A stretch of 62,100 bases of DNA, from contig JALHHH010000016.1 in assembly GCA_022837485.1 (NCBI GenBank), forward strand, positions 1-62,100, written 5' to 3'. Positions 17,769-26,893 of this stretch are shown one piece after another. Origin of the DNA: Bacteroidales bacterium. Lineage in GTDB: Bacteria; Bacteroidota; Bacteroidia; Bacteroidales; Lentimicrobiaceae. The notes below the pieces were generated by a model, which was given only the letters and a program-made list of their open reading frames with translations, did no database searches and had not been told where the DNA came from. Numbering within the stretch: the stretch's first letter is position 1; every line of letters begins with the position of its first letter. The translations under genes were made by a program, and so were the position numbers.

Positions 17769-19922
17769 ATGAACAAGCAAATCCTCCCGGCTGGCAGCCT
17801 CATGGCCTTGCTGGCACTGGCAGCCTGTAATCCTGCATCCGAAAAGAATATGGAAATTAAAATGCAAAGCGATTTTCCTCCTCCTCCCGCAGCCGCCGTA
17901 AAACCTGAACTTTTCAGCGAGTTTGGCAACGAGCGTACCGATAACTACTACTGGCTCCGGGAAAAGCAAAATCCGGAAGTTATTGCCTATCTGGAAGCAG
18001 AAAATGCATACTGCGACACGGTAATGAAATCGACCCTGCCTTTGCAGGAAAAACTGTTTGCCGAAATGAAGGGCCGCATCAAGGAAACCGATGAAACAGT
18101 ACCTCAGATCGACAATGGCTATTACTATTACTCACGTACCGAAGAAGGTAAGCAATACCGCATTTATTGCCGGAAAAAGGGCAATATTTCTGCTCCGGAA
18201 GAAGTGATTTTTGATGTAAACACCATGGCTGCCAATAAACCCGCATTCATTTTTGCCGGTTACGATATCAGTACCGACAACCGCCTGGCTGCCTATCTGT
18301 CGAATGAAACCGGTTCGTTTGCCGACTTTACACTCCGGATCAAAGACCTGGAAACCGGGAACGATTTGCCTTTAAGCATCGACAAAGTACAGGGATTTGC
18401 GTGGGCCAACGACAGCAAGACACTGTTTTATACCCTTGGAAATGAAGCCTTGCGGGCCTGGAGAGTTTATCGCCATGTTTTGGGCGGCAACGTACCGGAT
18501 GAGCTGGTTTTTGAAGAGCCCGACGAGCAGTTTATCGTTGACATCAGCAAAACCAAAACCAACGATTTTCTTTTTATCACCACAGCCAGTTCAACCACTT
18601 CCGAATATCATTACCTCCCTGCCGGCGAACCACTGGGTAAGTTCAGGGTGTTTGTACCCAGGGTAAAAGATGTGGAATACCATGTTTACCAACACAGGGA
18701 GCGTTTTTTCATCCGTTACAAGGATCGCGAAAATCTGAACTTCATGGTTTACGAGGCCCCGCTCAGCGGATTTGCCGATCGCAGCAGCTGGAAGGTTTTT
18801 ATGCCGCACGATAAGGATGTCCGCATCGGCGGACTTGAGGTGTTCAGCAACTACGTGGCAGCCCAGGTCAGACGTAACGGACTCAATGAAATTATCGTGA
18901 TGGGTCTCGGCATCGATAACAGCCGCAATATTATTAATTTCCCCGAACCGGTCTATACGGCCTTTATTACTGGTACTCCGGAATACGAATCTTCGGTGAT
19001 GCGCTACAGCTACAGCTCTCTCAACCGGCCCACCAGCGTTTACGAGTACGATTTTGCATCCAAAGCCAGTACCCTGCTGAAACAGCAGGAAATCCCCTCG
19101 GGCTTCAATCCGGACGATTATACCGTTGAGCGGATATGGGCTACGGCAGAGGATGGTGTAAAAGTGCCGGTTTCAGTGGTTTACAAAAAGTCGCTGAAAA
19201 AAGACGGCTCCAACCCAGCGCTTCTATACTCCTACGGCTCGTACGGAGCAAGCTCGGATGCCTATTTCAGTTCCGGGTTCTACAGCCTGATCGACAGGGG
19301 ATATGTTTTTGCCATAGCGCAGATCCGCGGCGGAAGCGATATGGGCGAACACTGGTATGAAGACGGTAAACTGCTGAAAAAGAAAAATACATTCACCGAT
19401 TTTATCGCCTGTGCCGAAAAGCTGATCAACGATAAACTTACAAATCCGGATAAACTGGCTATCATGGGCGGAAGCGCCGGCGGACTGCTGGTGGGCGCCG
19501 TAACAAATATGCGTCCGGACCTATTCAATACCGTGGTAGCCCAGGTGCCTTTTGTCGACGTGGTAACCACTATGTTCGATGCCAGCCTCCCTCTTACAAC
19601 CCAGGAATACGAGGAGTGGGGAAATCCCAATGAGGAAGAGTATTACCGCTACATGCTTTCCTATTCGCCGTACGATAACATCCGTGCGCAGCACTATCCC
19701 AATATGCTGATTACGGCCGGACTCAACGACTCGCAGGTTCTGTATCATGAGCCTGCTAAATATGCTGCCAAACTCAGGGCTCTGAAAACCGGAGATAATA
19801 TCCTTCTCCTGAAAACTAATATGGAATCCGGGCATGGCGGTGCAACCGGTCGTTTTGATGCTCTGCGCGAAACGGCATTTGAACTGGCATTCATCCTCGG
19901 CAGAGCCGGAATAAAGGATTGA
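17769..19922 (+). CDS. Lipoprotein prolyl oligopeptidase (S9A, oligopeptidase B-like)
   Basis: A serine peptidase of the prolyl-oligopeptidase family that cleaves short peptides. The 717-aa product starts with a lipoprotein signal (lipobox LAAC, Cys at about residue 19), so it is exported and membrane-anchored. An N-terminal beta-propeller (about residues 90-430) leads to the alpha/beta hydrolase domain. The catalytic Ser569 lies in GGSAGG, the Asp in LNDSQVLY and the His in SGHGG. QIRGGSDMGEHWYEDGK is typical for the oligopeptidase-B branch. The start is fixed by the -7 element. It is probably monocistronic. Confidence 0.94.
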   Translation: MNKQILPAGSLMALLALAACNPASEKNMEIKMQSDFPPPPAAAVKPELFSEFGNERTDNYYWLREKQNPEVIAYLEAENAYCDTVMKSTLPLQEKLFAEMKGRIKETDETVPQIDNGYYYYSRTEEGKQYRIYCRKKGNISAPEEVIFDVNTMAANKPAFIFAGYDISTDNRLAAYLSNETGSFADFTLRIKDLETGNDLPLSIDKVQGFAWANDSKTLFYTLGNEALRAWRVYRHVLGGNVPDELVFEEPDEQFIVDISKTKTNDFLFITTASSTTSEYHYLPAGEPLGKFRVFVPRVKDVEYHVYQHRERFFIRYKDRENLNFMVYEAPLSGFADRSSWKVFMPHDKDVRIGGLEVFSNYVAAQVRRNGLNEIIVMGLGIDNSRNIINFPEPVYTAFITGTPEYESSVMRYSYSSLNRPTSVYEYDFASKASTLLKQQEIPSGFNPDDYTVERIWATAEDGVKVPVSVVYKKSLKKDGSNPALLYSYGSYGASSDAYFSSGFYSLIDRGYVFAIAQIRGGSDMGEHWYEDGKLLKKKNTFTDFIACAEKLINDKLTNPDKLAIMGGSAGGLLVGAVTNMRPDLFNTVVAQVPFVDVVTTMFDASLPLTTQEYEEWGNPNEEEYYRYMLSYSPYDNIRAQHYPNMLITAGLNDSQVLYHEPAKYAAKLRALKTGDNILLLKTNMESGHGGATGRFDALRETAFELAFILGRAGIKD

Positions 19923-20344
19923 GAAAATTACGGTAAGCCCCGGAGACGACTGCGATTCGGGTCTGTTTCCGATGTAAAGTGCTGCTGATCTCCTGCAAAT
20001 GAGATGAAATGATTTTTTCCTTTTCCATCGTTATGATTTCATTTTGTTTCGTAATCCGATTGCTTACATACCACGGAACCGGTAAGCAATATGGATTTAA
20101 TACATAATTCATGTTATGATATATGTTATATTATCGTTTGTGTAAACAAACGGAGCGGTTCCGGAAGTAAGAAGGTAACCCTCAGGAGTGTAGCCGTTGC
20201 GGCCTGATGAATGGCATTAATCATTTTTGTACCTAAATGCAATTTGTACGTTAAAATTTCTTATTATATTTACTTTTCCATGGAATATGGCTGAAAATAA
20301 CACAAAGATTTTGTATATTTATTGTAAACTAAAAGGGGCACTTT
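19923..20344. other. AT-rich intergenic region upstream of the cytidylate-kinase-like gene
   Basis: No gene is supported. The region holds a perfect inverted repeat at 20135-20152. It also has two copies of TTGTAC, at about 20227 and 20246, in an AT-rich stretch that probably contains the promoter of the following gene. I see no exact TAnnTTTG box. Confidence 0.45.
20135..20152. repeat. Perfect inverted repeat (possible operator)
   Basis: CGTTTG-TGTAAA-CAAACG. The arms are 6 nt with a 6-nt centre, in a gene-free AT-rich stretch about 190 nt upstream of a start codon. It has no T-run, so it is not an obvious terminator. Confidence 0.5.
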
Positions 20345-21031
20345 ATGGATAATATTTTGTTGAGGATTCTGCTTGACAGTTATGAACGCAGGCAGAAGGC
20401 AGAGCCCGGTACCGGAAAAAACGGGCCTTTTGTTACTATTTCACGTGATTACGGTTGCCAGGCCAATGTACTTGCAGAAATGCTTGCGCGTGCGATCGCC
20501 GCAAAAGGATCGCACTGGAAGGTTATGAATAAGGAAGTGATTCTTGAAGCTGCGAAGGAGCTTAATGTTGACCCGGAAAAGGTTAGGCAGGTTGAAGGAT
20601 CGCTGGAAAGGGGAACACTAGATGAGGTACTGAGCTCACTTACGACAAAGTATTACAAGAGCGACCGGAAAGTCAGGCAAACCATTGCTTCCATTGTTAC
20701 TGCAGCAGCCGAATCAGGCAATGTTATCATTGTGGGAAGGGGAGGGGCAGCCATCACCCAGGGAATGCCAAAAGCAGTTCATATCAAGCTTACGGCTCCC
20801 GTGCAGTGGAGACTCGACAATCTGATTTCCCGGCACAACCTGAAGCGCGAGGATACCGTTAAAACGCTTGCATCAATTGACCATAAACGGTATAAAATGC
20901 TGCGCGACTATATGAAAGGCTCACAGGATCTGAACGAGTTGTACGATGTTGTCATCAACTGCAGCAAGGTATCGCACTACGAAAGCGTAGAGATGATCAT
21001 GGAGATGCTCGAAAGCAGGGGTTTGGTTTAA
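20345..21031 (+). CDS. Cytidylate kinase-like family protein
   Basis: The 228-aa protein belongs to the cytidylate-kinase-like group. It has an N-terminal P-loop variant in FVTISRDYGCQANVLAEMLA, a middle helical part (VDPEKVRQVEGSLERG), IIVGRGGAAITQGMPKAVHIKLTAPVQWR, and a C-terminal arginine-rich region with DYMKGSQDLNELYDVVINCS. This arrangement parallels Cmk, but the NMP-binding part is diverged, and a housekeeping cmk role should not be assumed. The next gene (SagB-like oxidoreductase) starts 21 nt downstream, so the pair is probably one transcript. Confidence 0.85.
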   Translation: MDNILLRILLDSYERRQKAEPGTGKNGPFVTISRDYGCQANVLAEMLARAIAAKGSHWKVMNKEVILEAAKELNVDPEKVRQVEGSLERGTLDEVLSSLTTKYYKSDRKVRQTIASIVTAAAESGNVIIVGRGGAAITQGMPKAVHIKLTAPVQWRLDNLISRHNLKREDTVKTLASIDHKRYKMLRDYMKGSQDLNELYDVVINCSKVSHYESVEMIMEMLESRGLV

Positions 21032-21052
21032 CTGTACAGCCCAGAAGTGCTT

Positions 21053-21808
21053 ATGGCAGAGTCAGATACAGATCCGGTAGGTACCGGAATGAATTTTATT
21101 GAACATACGAAATATCATCACCTGCGGGTTTCAGACCAGTTGAGAGGCTTACCTGCTCCTCCTTTGCAGCTGCCCGCAGATGAAACCCTTCCGATTTCCG
21201 ATCTGCCGGATACCGGCGGAATGGCTTCACCTGCCGACCTGCATGACCTTATCGAATCCAGAACCAGTGTGCGTTCCTACAGATCTGAGGCTCTGAGCCT
21301 GTCTGCACTCTCACTTATGCTTCGCGAAACCCAGGGTGTCCGGAAAGTCGTTCGGAATATCCACACCCTCCGATACGTACCCTCCGCCGGAGCCAGGCAT
21401 TCCTTCGAAACATACCTTCTCATAAATCGTGTTGAAGGTCTCGATCCCGGAATATACCGTTACCTGCCGCTCAGTCATCAGCTGATTCAGATGAAAAAGG
21501 GAGCGGAATACGCCGGCATTCTTGCAAAAGCCTGCCTTGATCAAAAAATGGTGGAATCTGGTGCCGTTACGTTCTTCTGGACGGCAGTTATTTACCGAAT
21601 GAAATGGAGATACAGCGAAAGGGCTTATCGATACGTACTGCTTGATGCCGGTCATGTATGCCAGAATCTCTACCTCAGTGCCCTGAGTCTGGGATGCGGG
21701 GTGTGTGCCATTGCTGCGTTCGACGATGATCTGCTGAATGAGGCTCTCGGACTCGACGGAACCGAACAGTTTGCCGTTTATGCCGCTTCGGCCGGACTTC
21801 TGAAATAA
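21053..21808 (+). CDS. SagB/ThcOx-type nitroreductase-fold oxidoreductase
   Basis: An FMN-dependent oxidoreductase of the SagB/ThcOx type; such enzymes oxidise azolines in thiazole/oxazole-modified peptides, but most stand-alone homologues have unknown substrates. The 251-aa protein shows SRTSVRSYRSEALSLSALSLML, PSAGARHSFETYLLINRVEGLDPGIYRY, and VLLDAGHVCQNLYLSALSLGCG, the classical order for the family. I set the start at ATG 21053; a GTG in frame at 21047 is an alternative. No YcaO cyclodehydratase or precursor peptide is next to it, so a RiPP role is unsupported. It is probably cotranscribed with the kinase-like gene. Confidence 0.88.
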   Translation: MAESDTDPVGTGMNFIEHTKYHHLRVSDQLRGLPAPPLQLPADETLPISDLPDTGGMASPADLHDLIESRTSVRSYRSEALSLSALSLMLRETQGVRKVVRNIHTLRYVPSAGARHSFETYLLINRVEGLDPGIYRYLPLSHQLIQMKKGAEYAGILAKACLDQKMVESGAVTFFWTAVIYRMKWRYSERAYRYVLLDAGHVCQNLYLSALSLGCGVCAIAAFDDDLLNEALGLDGTEQFAVYAASAGLLK

Positions 21809-21825
21809 TAATCCTTTCCCGGAAT

Positions 21826-22545
21826 TTATTTAACAGCCGTTACAATGGCTGTAGCTCCCATAAGCAGGGGCTCTCCGCTGACTTTGCTAAAGCCTGCCTT
21901 TAGCAACACCTCGGTTATTTCAGGGATGGAATAGTAATTAATCGCAGAATAAGCGAGGTACCGGTATGCCTTGCGGTTTCCGGATAGAACTCCGCCGACA
22001 GGACTGGTAATGAATTTCTGGTAAAAATGGTATCCTGCTCTAATCAGCCCGTTTGCTGGCTGACTGGTTTCCAGGATGACAAATCGGCCGCCGGGTTTCA
22101 GCACCCGGTACACTTCACCGATGTGCAATTTCGCATCCGGATTTTCGAAAGTCAGGTTTCGGAAGCCGAATGAAATACCGACCGAATCAAAAAAACCGGA
22201 TTCAAAGGGCATGTTTCCTGCATCGCCCTGAATCAGGTTGATACGGTCTTTTCCGAAGACGGCGACTTTTTCGCGTGCCCGCTCCAGCATGGTATGACTG
22301 AAATCGAGTCCGTACAGTTCGGTGGAGCTGCCGGCCCCGCGACCCAGATGCATGGTGAGGTCGGCCGTTCCGCAGCACAGGTCAAGAACCCGGCCGGGAT
22401 TGTTTTCCAGTATCCGGACTGCAGCCTTACGCCTCCAGCCTTCATCCAGGTTTAAGGTAAGTACGCGATTCAGGATGTCGTACTTCGGAGGTACTTCCGT
22501 AAAAATTTGCTGGGTTGGGCGATAGCCCTTCTCATCTCTGAACAT
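21826..22545 (-). CDS. menG: Demethylmenaquinone methyltransferase UbiE/MenG
   Basis: A SAM-dependent methyltransferase that makes menaquinone from demethylmenaquinone; the ubiquinone role is unlikely in Bacteroidota. The 239-aa product has the MenG/UbiE signatures: VPPKYDILNRVLTLNLDEGWRRKA, SAM motif I VLDLCCGTADLTM, GLDFSHTMLERA, ISFGFRNLTF and KPGGRFVILETSQP. It is cytoplasmic and membrane-associated. Convergent with the SagB-like gene, with only 17 nt between stops. It has its own -7 element. Confidence 0.95.
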   Translation of the reverse strand: MFRDEKGYRPTQQIFTEVPPKYDILNRVLTLNLDEGWRRKAAVRILENNPGRVLDLCCGTADLTMHLGRGAGSSTELYGLDFSHTMLERAREKVAVFGKDRINLIQGDAGNMPFESGFFDSVGISFGFRNLTFENPDAKLHIGEVYRVLKPGGRFVILETSQPANGLIRAGYHFYQKFITSPVGGVLSGNRKAYRYLAYSAINYYSIPEITEVLLKAGFSKVSGEPLLMGATAIVTAVK

Positions 22546-22564
22546 TGATGCCTGTTTATTTTTA

Positions 22565-22572
22565 CAAACCTA
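22565..22572 (-). promoter_or_regulatory. -7 element (TAGGTTTG) of menG
   Basis: Minus-strand TAGGTTTG, 19 nt upstream of the menG ATG. Confidence 0.6.
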
Positions 22573-22730
22573 CGCAAAACATCAAAACCTGTGCATAAAT
22601 GCCTCCATTCTGATCAACGCAGGTATTCAACCGGAGAGCCTGACTTCATCGTAAACTGCCCTTCTCAAGGGAAGTTGAAACGACATCAATTGTAAAAACA
22701 AGTTTTATGCTCAGGCAATCCGCAATTTTA

Positions 22731-22738
22731 TAATTTTG
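22731..22738 (+). promoter_or_regulatory. -7 element (TAATTTTG) of the HExxH lipoprotein gene
   Basis: Consensus match 24 nt upstream of the ATG at 22763. Confidence 0.6.
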
Positions 22739-22762
22739 TATGAATCCAAAAATACACCAGTC

Positions 22763-24817
22763 ATGCGTAACCTTATCATTGTCACAGCTATGGCAAGTTT
22801 ATTTGCTTTAGCCGGCTGCGGAAAAAAGCAGCCTGCCACCACCGGTGATCCGGTAAAAGCCTTTATTGAACAATCAACAATCGAAAAAGTTACCGGAATG
22901 CTTACCGATTCTTTGGGGGAAGCATCTGCATTTCGCATCGAAAGAGGGGTACAGCAGGTTGCAGCACTCTGGCGTGAAAGCGATGGCAGTACAGCCGATT
23001 TCGAATCGTTCTGCAAATCGAATTTTGTTGCCGGTGAGGCCGAACTTGAAATCCTGTATCGGAAACTGGAACGCAATTTTGAGATTCTGAACGGGCATTT
23101 TCATAAAATGGACGTACTTCTGAAAGAGCCGCTTCACATCGAAGGTCCGGAAATACAGCCCGTAGATATGATGTTCGGCAGTTACAACGCCTCGGCACAC
23201 ATTACCGACGATTTCTTTAACAATAAAATAGCCTTTATTACGGCGCTAAACTTCCCCTTTTATTCCCTCCGGGAGAAATCGGCGCTGGGACCCGATTGGA
23301 GCCGCAGAGATTGGGCATATGCCCGCATGGGTGACCGGTTTACGTCACGCGTTCCCGCTGAAATTATTCAGGAAGCCTCCCGCATTCTTACCGAAGCCGA
23401 TGCCTATATTTCCGACTACAACATCTATATGGGTAAGCTGGTGGACGAAGATGGTCAAACCTGGTTTCCGGCCGACATGAAACTGATAACGCACTGGGGG
23501 CTTCGCGATGAGCTGAAATCGAATTATGCCGGCGATAACGGATTGCTTAAACAGCGGATGATTTACAGCGTTATGAAACGGATCATCGACCAGAGCATAC
23601 CGCAACAGGTTATCAATAAGGGCGATTATACATGGGATCCTGTTGAAAACAAGCTGTTTGACAATGGTACTGAAGTGGAGGGAACTCCGGAGCCGGATCG
23701 CCGTTACGATGTGCTCCTGAAGAACTTCCATGCCATGAAGGCAATCGATGCCTACAATCCCAATTTTCCGACCTATATCGTTCGCGCTTTTGAAGAGGGT
23801 ATGGAAATTCCGCAGGAAGACGTGGAACGCCTCTTTACGGAATTCGTCTCCTCTCCACAGGTTAAGGAGGTGGCTGCTTTCATCCGTCAGCGCCTTGGCC
23901 GCCCGCTCGAGCCTTTCGACATCTGGTACAACGGATTTAAATCGCGTGGAAGCATTCCCGAGGATCAGCTTACGGTTATCACTTCAAAGAAATATCCCAC
24001 GCCCGCAGCATTTGAAGCCGACCTTCTGAACATACTGGTTAAACTTGGATGGACGACGGAGAAATCAAAACAGATTACTTCTCTGATAAGCGTTGATCCT
24101 TCCAGAGGTGCCGGTCATGCATGGGGAGCCGAGATGCGCAACGACATCGCCCGCTTGCGCACGCGCATAGGCCCCGGCGGTATGGATTACAAGGGGTACA
24201 ACATTGCTGTTCATGAATTCGGACATAATGTGGAGCAAACGGTTACACTGAACGACGTGGATTATTATATGCTTCAGGGTGTGCCAAATACAGCCTTTAC
24301 AGAAGCGGTTGCTTTTCTCTTTCAGAAACGAGACCTGGAACTGCTCGGAATGCCGGATACCGATCCGTCGAAGGAACATCTGCTGGCTCTCGATAATTTC
24401 TGGTCAAGTTACGAAATCATGGGTGTTTCGCTGGTTGATATGAAAGTGTGGAAATGGATGTATGAAAATCCCGGTGCCACTCCTGCTCAGCTTAAGGAAG
24501 CCGTAACCTCGGCAGCCAAAGAGGTTTGGAACAATTACTATGCCGGCATTCTTGGCGGGACGGATGAACCCATCCTGGCCATCTATTCGCACATGATCGA
24601 TAACCCTCTTTATCTTTCCAACTATCCCATGGGTCATCTCATCGATTTCCAGATCGAACAGCAGGTAAAAGGAAAATCGCTTGCCGCGGAATTCGATCGT
24701 ATGTATACCCAGGGTCGACTGATTCCTCAGGTATGGATGCGGGGAGCGGTAGGTCAGGAAATTTCCATTCAGCCTACCCTTAATGCCGCTGCCGAGGCCC
24801 TGAAAGCCCTGAAATAG
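22763..24817 (+). CDS. Lipoprotein with HExxH zinc-peptidase motif (gluzincin-like)
   Basis: A 684-aa exported lipoprotein (lipobox LAGC after a short signal, Cys about residue 19). The clear functional motif is HEFGH (His484, Glu485, His488) with a Glu at 514 in TEAVAF, a spacing that suits a glutamate third zinc ligand as in gluzincins. The general helical character and the FHAMKAIDAYNPNFPTYIVRAFEEG segment loosely recall dipeptidyl-peptidase-III-like proteins. However, DPP III uses HELLGH (HExxxH) and this one uses HExxH, so I do not assign M49. It is likely a periplasmic or surface metallopeptidase of unknown specificity, followed by a terminator. Confidence 0.8.
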   Translation: MRNLIIVTAMASLFALAGCGKKQPATTGDPVKAFIEQSTIEKVTGMLTDSLGEASAFRIERGVQQVAALWRESDGSTADFESFCKSNFVAGEAELEILYRKLERNFEILNGHFHKMDVLLKEPLHIEGPEIQPVDMMFGSYNASAHITDDFFNNKIAFITALNFPFYSLREKSALGPDWSRRDWAYARMGDRFTSRVPAEIIQEASRILTEADAYISDYNIYMGKLVDEDGQTWFPADMKLITHWGLRDELKSNYAGDNGLLKQRMIYSVMKRIIDQSIPQQVINKGDYTWDPVENKLFDNGTEVEGTPEPDRRYDVLLKNFHAMKAIDAYNPNFPTYIVRAFEEGMEIPQEDVERLFTEFVSSPQVKEVAAFIRQRLGRPLEPFDIWYNGFKSRGSIPEDQLTVITSKKYPTPAAFEADLLNILVKLGWTTEKSKQITSLISVDPSRGAGHAWGAEMRNDIARLRTRIGPGGMDYKGYNIAVHEFGHNVEQTVTLNDVDYYMLQGVPNTAFTEAVAFLFQKRDLELLGMPDTDPSKEHLLALDNFWSSYEIMGVSLVDMKVWKWMYENPGATPAQLKEAVTSAAKEVWNNYYAGILGGTDEPILAIYSHMIDNPLYLSNYPMGHLIDFQIEQQVKGKSLAAEFDRMYTQGRLIPQVWMRGAVGQEISIQPTLNAAAEALKALK

Positions 24818-24860
24818 CCATTATCCCGCAAGGGATACAGCGTAATCAGGTTAACATTTG

Positions 24861-24902
24861 AAGCCCTCTCAATCCCCTCCGGGATTTGCGGGGGCTTTTT
24901 CT
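24861..24902 (+). terminator. Rho-independent terminator after the HExxH lipoprotein gene
   Basis: Inner stem AATCCC/GGGATT around a CTCC loop, extended by AAGCCC/GGGGCTT arms with a mismatch, then TTTTTCT. It begins 43 nt after the stop codon. Confidence 0.85.
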
Positions 24903-25023
24903 ATCCAAATCCTTCATCCGGATAAATTTGTACTCAACCGTATATGCAACCGGAATACGATCGGATGCCCTGCTTTTCAGGTCCGGATTTGGATTCGTGG
25001 TTCCAATTTATTATATTTATAGC

Positions 25024-25767
25024 ATGAAAAACAGATTGTTACAAATTGTCCGCTGTTTGGTAGCGGGTATTGGAGCGTTTAGTATCATTGTTATTATACC
25101 TGGGGCTATGGCATCGTTATCGGGGCAGGACAGTTACGCTGCAGAGCGTGAAAATATGGTGAAATATCGGATAGAGGCGGAGGGAGTCAGGCATAAGGCT
25201 ACTTTGGATGCCATGCGAAAAGTGCCACGTCACCAGTTTGTGCCGGATGCCCTGAAATCCATGGCCTATCACGATACGCCCCTGCCAATCGGTTACGATC
25301 AGACCATATCGCAGCCGTATATGGTTGCGTATATGACGGAAGCCATCAGACCCGGAGCGGGGATGAAGGTACTGGAGATAGGTACCGGTTCCGGCTATCA
25401 GGCTGCAGTTCTTGCCGAAATTGTGGACGAAGTGTATACCATCGAAATTGTGGAGCCTCTGGGAAAAGCCACTGCTGCCCTGCTCAGCCGCCTGGGATAC
25501 TACAATGTGCATGTTCGCATTAGCGACGGCTTTGCCGGCTGGCCTGAGAAAGCTCCCTTCGATGCCATTGTGGTAACCGCTGCGGCCGGGGAATTACCGC
25601 CACCCCTGTTTGCCCAGCTGAAGGAAGGCGGACGCATGGTAATACCCCTGGGTAAACCAGGAAGTGTACAAACTTTGGTGCTGATTACCAAAATAAAGGG
25701 AAAAGCTGTGCAAAGAAGCCTGCTGCCGGTACGGTTTGTCCCGTTTGTAAGGGAAGAAGGGGACTAG
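25024..25767 (+). CDS. pcm: Exported protein-L-isoaspartate O-methyltransferase
   Basis: PCMT methylates isoaspartyl residues and so initiates repair of aged proteins. The 247-aa product has the family core: RKVPRHQFVPD, YDQTISQPYMVAYMTEA, SAM motif VLEIGTGSGYQAAVLAE, VYTIEIVEPL, and the C-terminal RFVPFVRE. Unusually for an enzyme that needs cytosolic SAM, a hydrophobic N-terminus (CLVAGIGAFSIIVIIPGAMAS) precedes it, either a signal peptide or a membrane anchor. The start at ATG 25024 follows a TATATTTA box; an upstream in-frame start at 24886 lies within the preceding terminator and is unlikely. The gene converges on czcB with a 4-nt gap. Confidence 0.9.
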   Translation: MKNRLLQIVRCLVAGIGAFSIIVIIPGAMASLSGQDSYAAERENMVKYRIEAEGVRHKATLDAMRKVPRHQFVPDALKSMAYHDTPLPIGYDQTISQPYMVAYMTEAIRPGAGMKVLEIGTGSGYQAAVLAEIVDEVYTIEIVEPLGKATAALLSRLGYYNVHVRISDGFAGWPEKAPFDAIVVTAAAGELPPPLFAQLKEGGRMVIPLGKPGSVQTLVLITKIKGKAVQRSLLPVRFVPFVREEGD

Positions 25768-25771
25768 CCGG

Positions 25772-26893
25772 TTAATCCTCCATAATAAGGTTGAACCCGC
25801 CCTTTACAAGGACCTCATCAAGGCCTTCCGGATTCAGAATTTCCGTAAATCCGCCGTAGCTCCGCCCCGTAGTAATCCGATAGGGTTTAAACCTTATTTC
25901 ACCCGAAGATTCTCCGGATTTCACCAGTACAATACGTGCATCTCCCGATTTGAGTATGGCCTCATCCGGAAGGGCGGTACCTTCCGAACTGTTAACAACG
26001 ATAGAAGCTTCCACGTACATTCCGGCAACTAAATTACTGCAGCCGGAACCGATATCTGCCAGGGCCGTAATGGATTTCGTTTCCGGATCTATGGCACGGC
26101 TGTAAGTTTTTAGCGTTGCCGTGCAGTTTCCGGCGCTTTTGCCGGTACCTGAGAAAACAACGGGCTGTCCTTCCTTCAGCAGATAAATATCTTTTTCAAA
26201 AATAAACAGTTTCAGCTGAAGCTGACCGGGATCGGTAATCTCGAGCAGCGACTCTCCCGGGCTTACCGGATGACCAGCCTCAACATTTATCTTTGAAATA
26301 TAGCCGTTTATGGGCGACAAAATACGGAGCTCACGCTGAAAGCCGTCACCGGGTGTTTTGTCTGCACCCAATAGCATCATATTGGCTTTAAGTCCTTCAT
26401 GCCTGGCTTTCAGACTTTTATACTCACCCTCTGCGTTCAGCAGTGCCTTACGCGAAGTTATGCTGTCGCCGGCCAGCATTTTCTGACGTTCGTATTCAGC
26501 CCTTGCCGGTATCAGTTTCGCTTCCGTTTCGTCAAGCTCCTGCTGCAGTCGGATAAATTCGGGGCTGTTCACCGTCAGTAACAGCTGTCCTTTTTTTACC
26601 TGGTCGCCGATATTTATAAATATTCTTCCGGCATTTCCGGTCAGGAAACTGCTGACGGCGGCCATACCATTGGGTGGGGCGGAAATCATGCCCCTGACAT
26701 TCACAGTCTCACTGAATATCTTTTTTTCCAAAGATCCGGTGATCATACCGGCCGTTTCAAACTGCGAAAGGTTTACCGTTATCAGGTCCGCATCCTCTGC
26801 TGAGTTGTCAGCCGGTGTATCCTTGCTCTGGCGGCACCCGCTTATAAGTATAGAACTCAGAAATAAAATCCGAATTACATGTCTTACCTTCAT
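25772..26893 (-). CDS. czcB: RND efflux periplasmic adaptor subunit (CzcB/CusB type)
   Basis: A 373-aa membrane-fusion protein that links the RND pump to the outer-membrane channel. It is a lipoprotein (lipobox ISGC, Cys about residue 20). Visible parts are a lipoyl-like half-motif (GRIFINIGDQVKKGQLLLTVNSPE), a coiled-coil hairpin (about residues 110-180), the second lipoyl half (LSPINGYISKINVEAGHPVSPGE), and beta-barrel/membrane-proximal domains (VAGMYVEASIVV). No long His-rich metal tail is present. Its ATG overlaps the stop of the pump gene by 4 nt (ATGA), so it is translated in the same operon. Confidence 0.92.
   Translation of the reverse strand: MKVRHVIRILFLSSILISGCRQSKDTPADNSAEDADLITVNLSQFETAGMITGSLEKKIFSETVNVRGMISAPPNGMAAVSSFLTGNAGRIFINIGDQVKKGQLLLTVNSPEFIRLQQELDETEAKLIPARAEYERQKMLAGDSITSRKALLNAEGEYKSLKARHEGLKANMMLLGADKTPGDGFQRELRILSPINGYISKINVEAGHPVSPGESLLEITDPGQLQLKLFIFEKDIYLLKEGQPVVFSGTGKSAGNCTATLKTYSRAIDPETKSITALADIGSGCSNLVAGMYVEASIVVNSSEGTALPDEAILKSGDARIVLVKSGESSGEIRFKPYRITTGRSYGGFTEILNPEGLDEVLVKGGFNLIMED

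Noticed and set aside
21053..21808. A thiazole/oxazole peptide (RiPP) cluster around the SagB-like gene
   Set aside because: No YcaO cyclodehydratase, precursor or transporter is nearby; the neighbour is a P-loop kinase-like protein.
22763..24817. Dipeptidyl peptidase III (M49) as the name for the HExxH lipoprotein
   Set aside because: M49 needs HExxxH (HELLGH); here the motif is HEFGH, so the family name would be unsupported.
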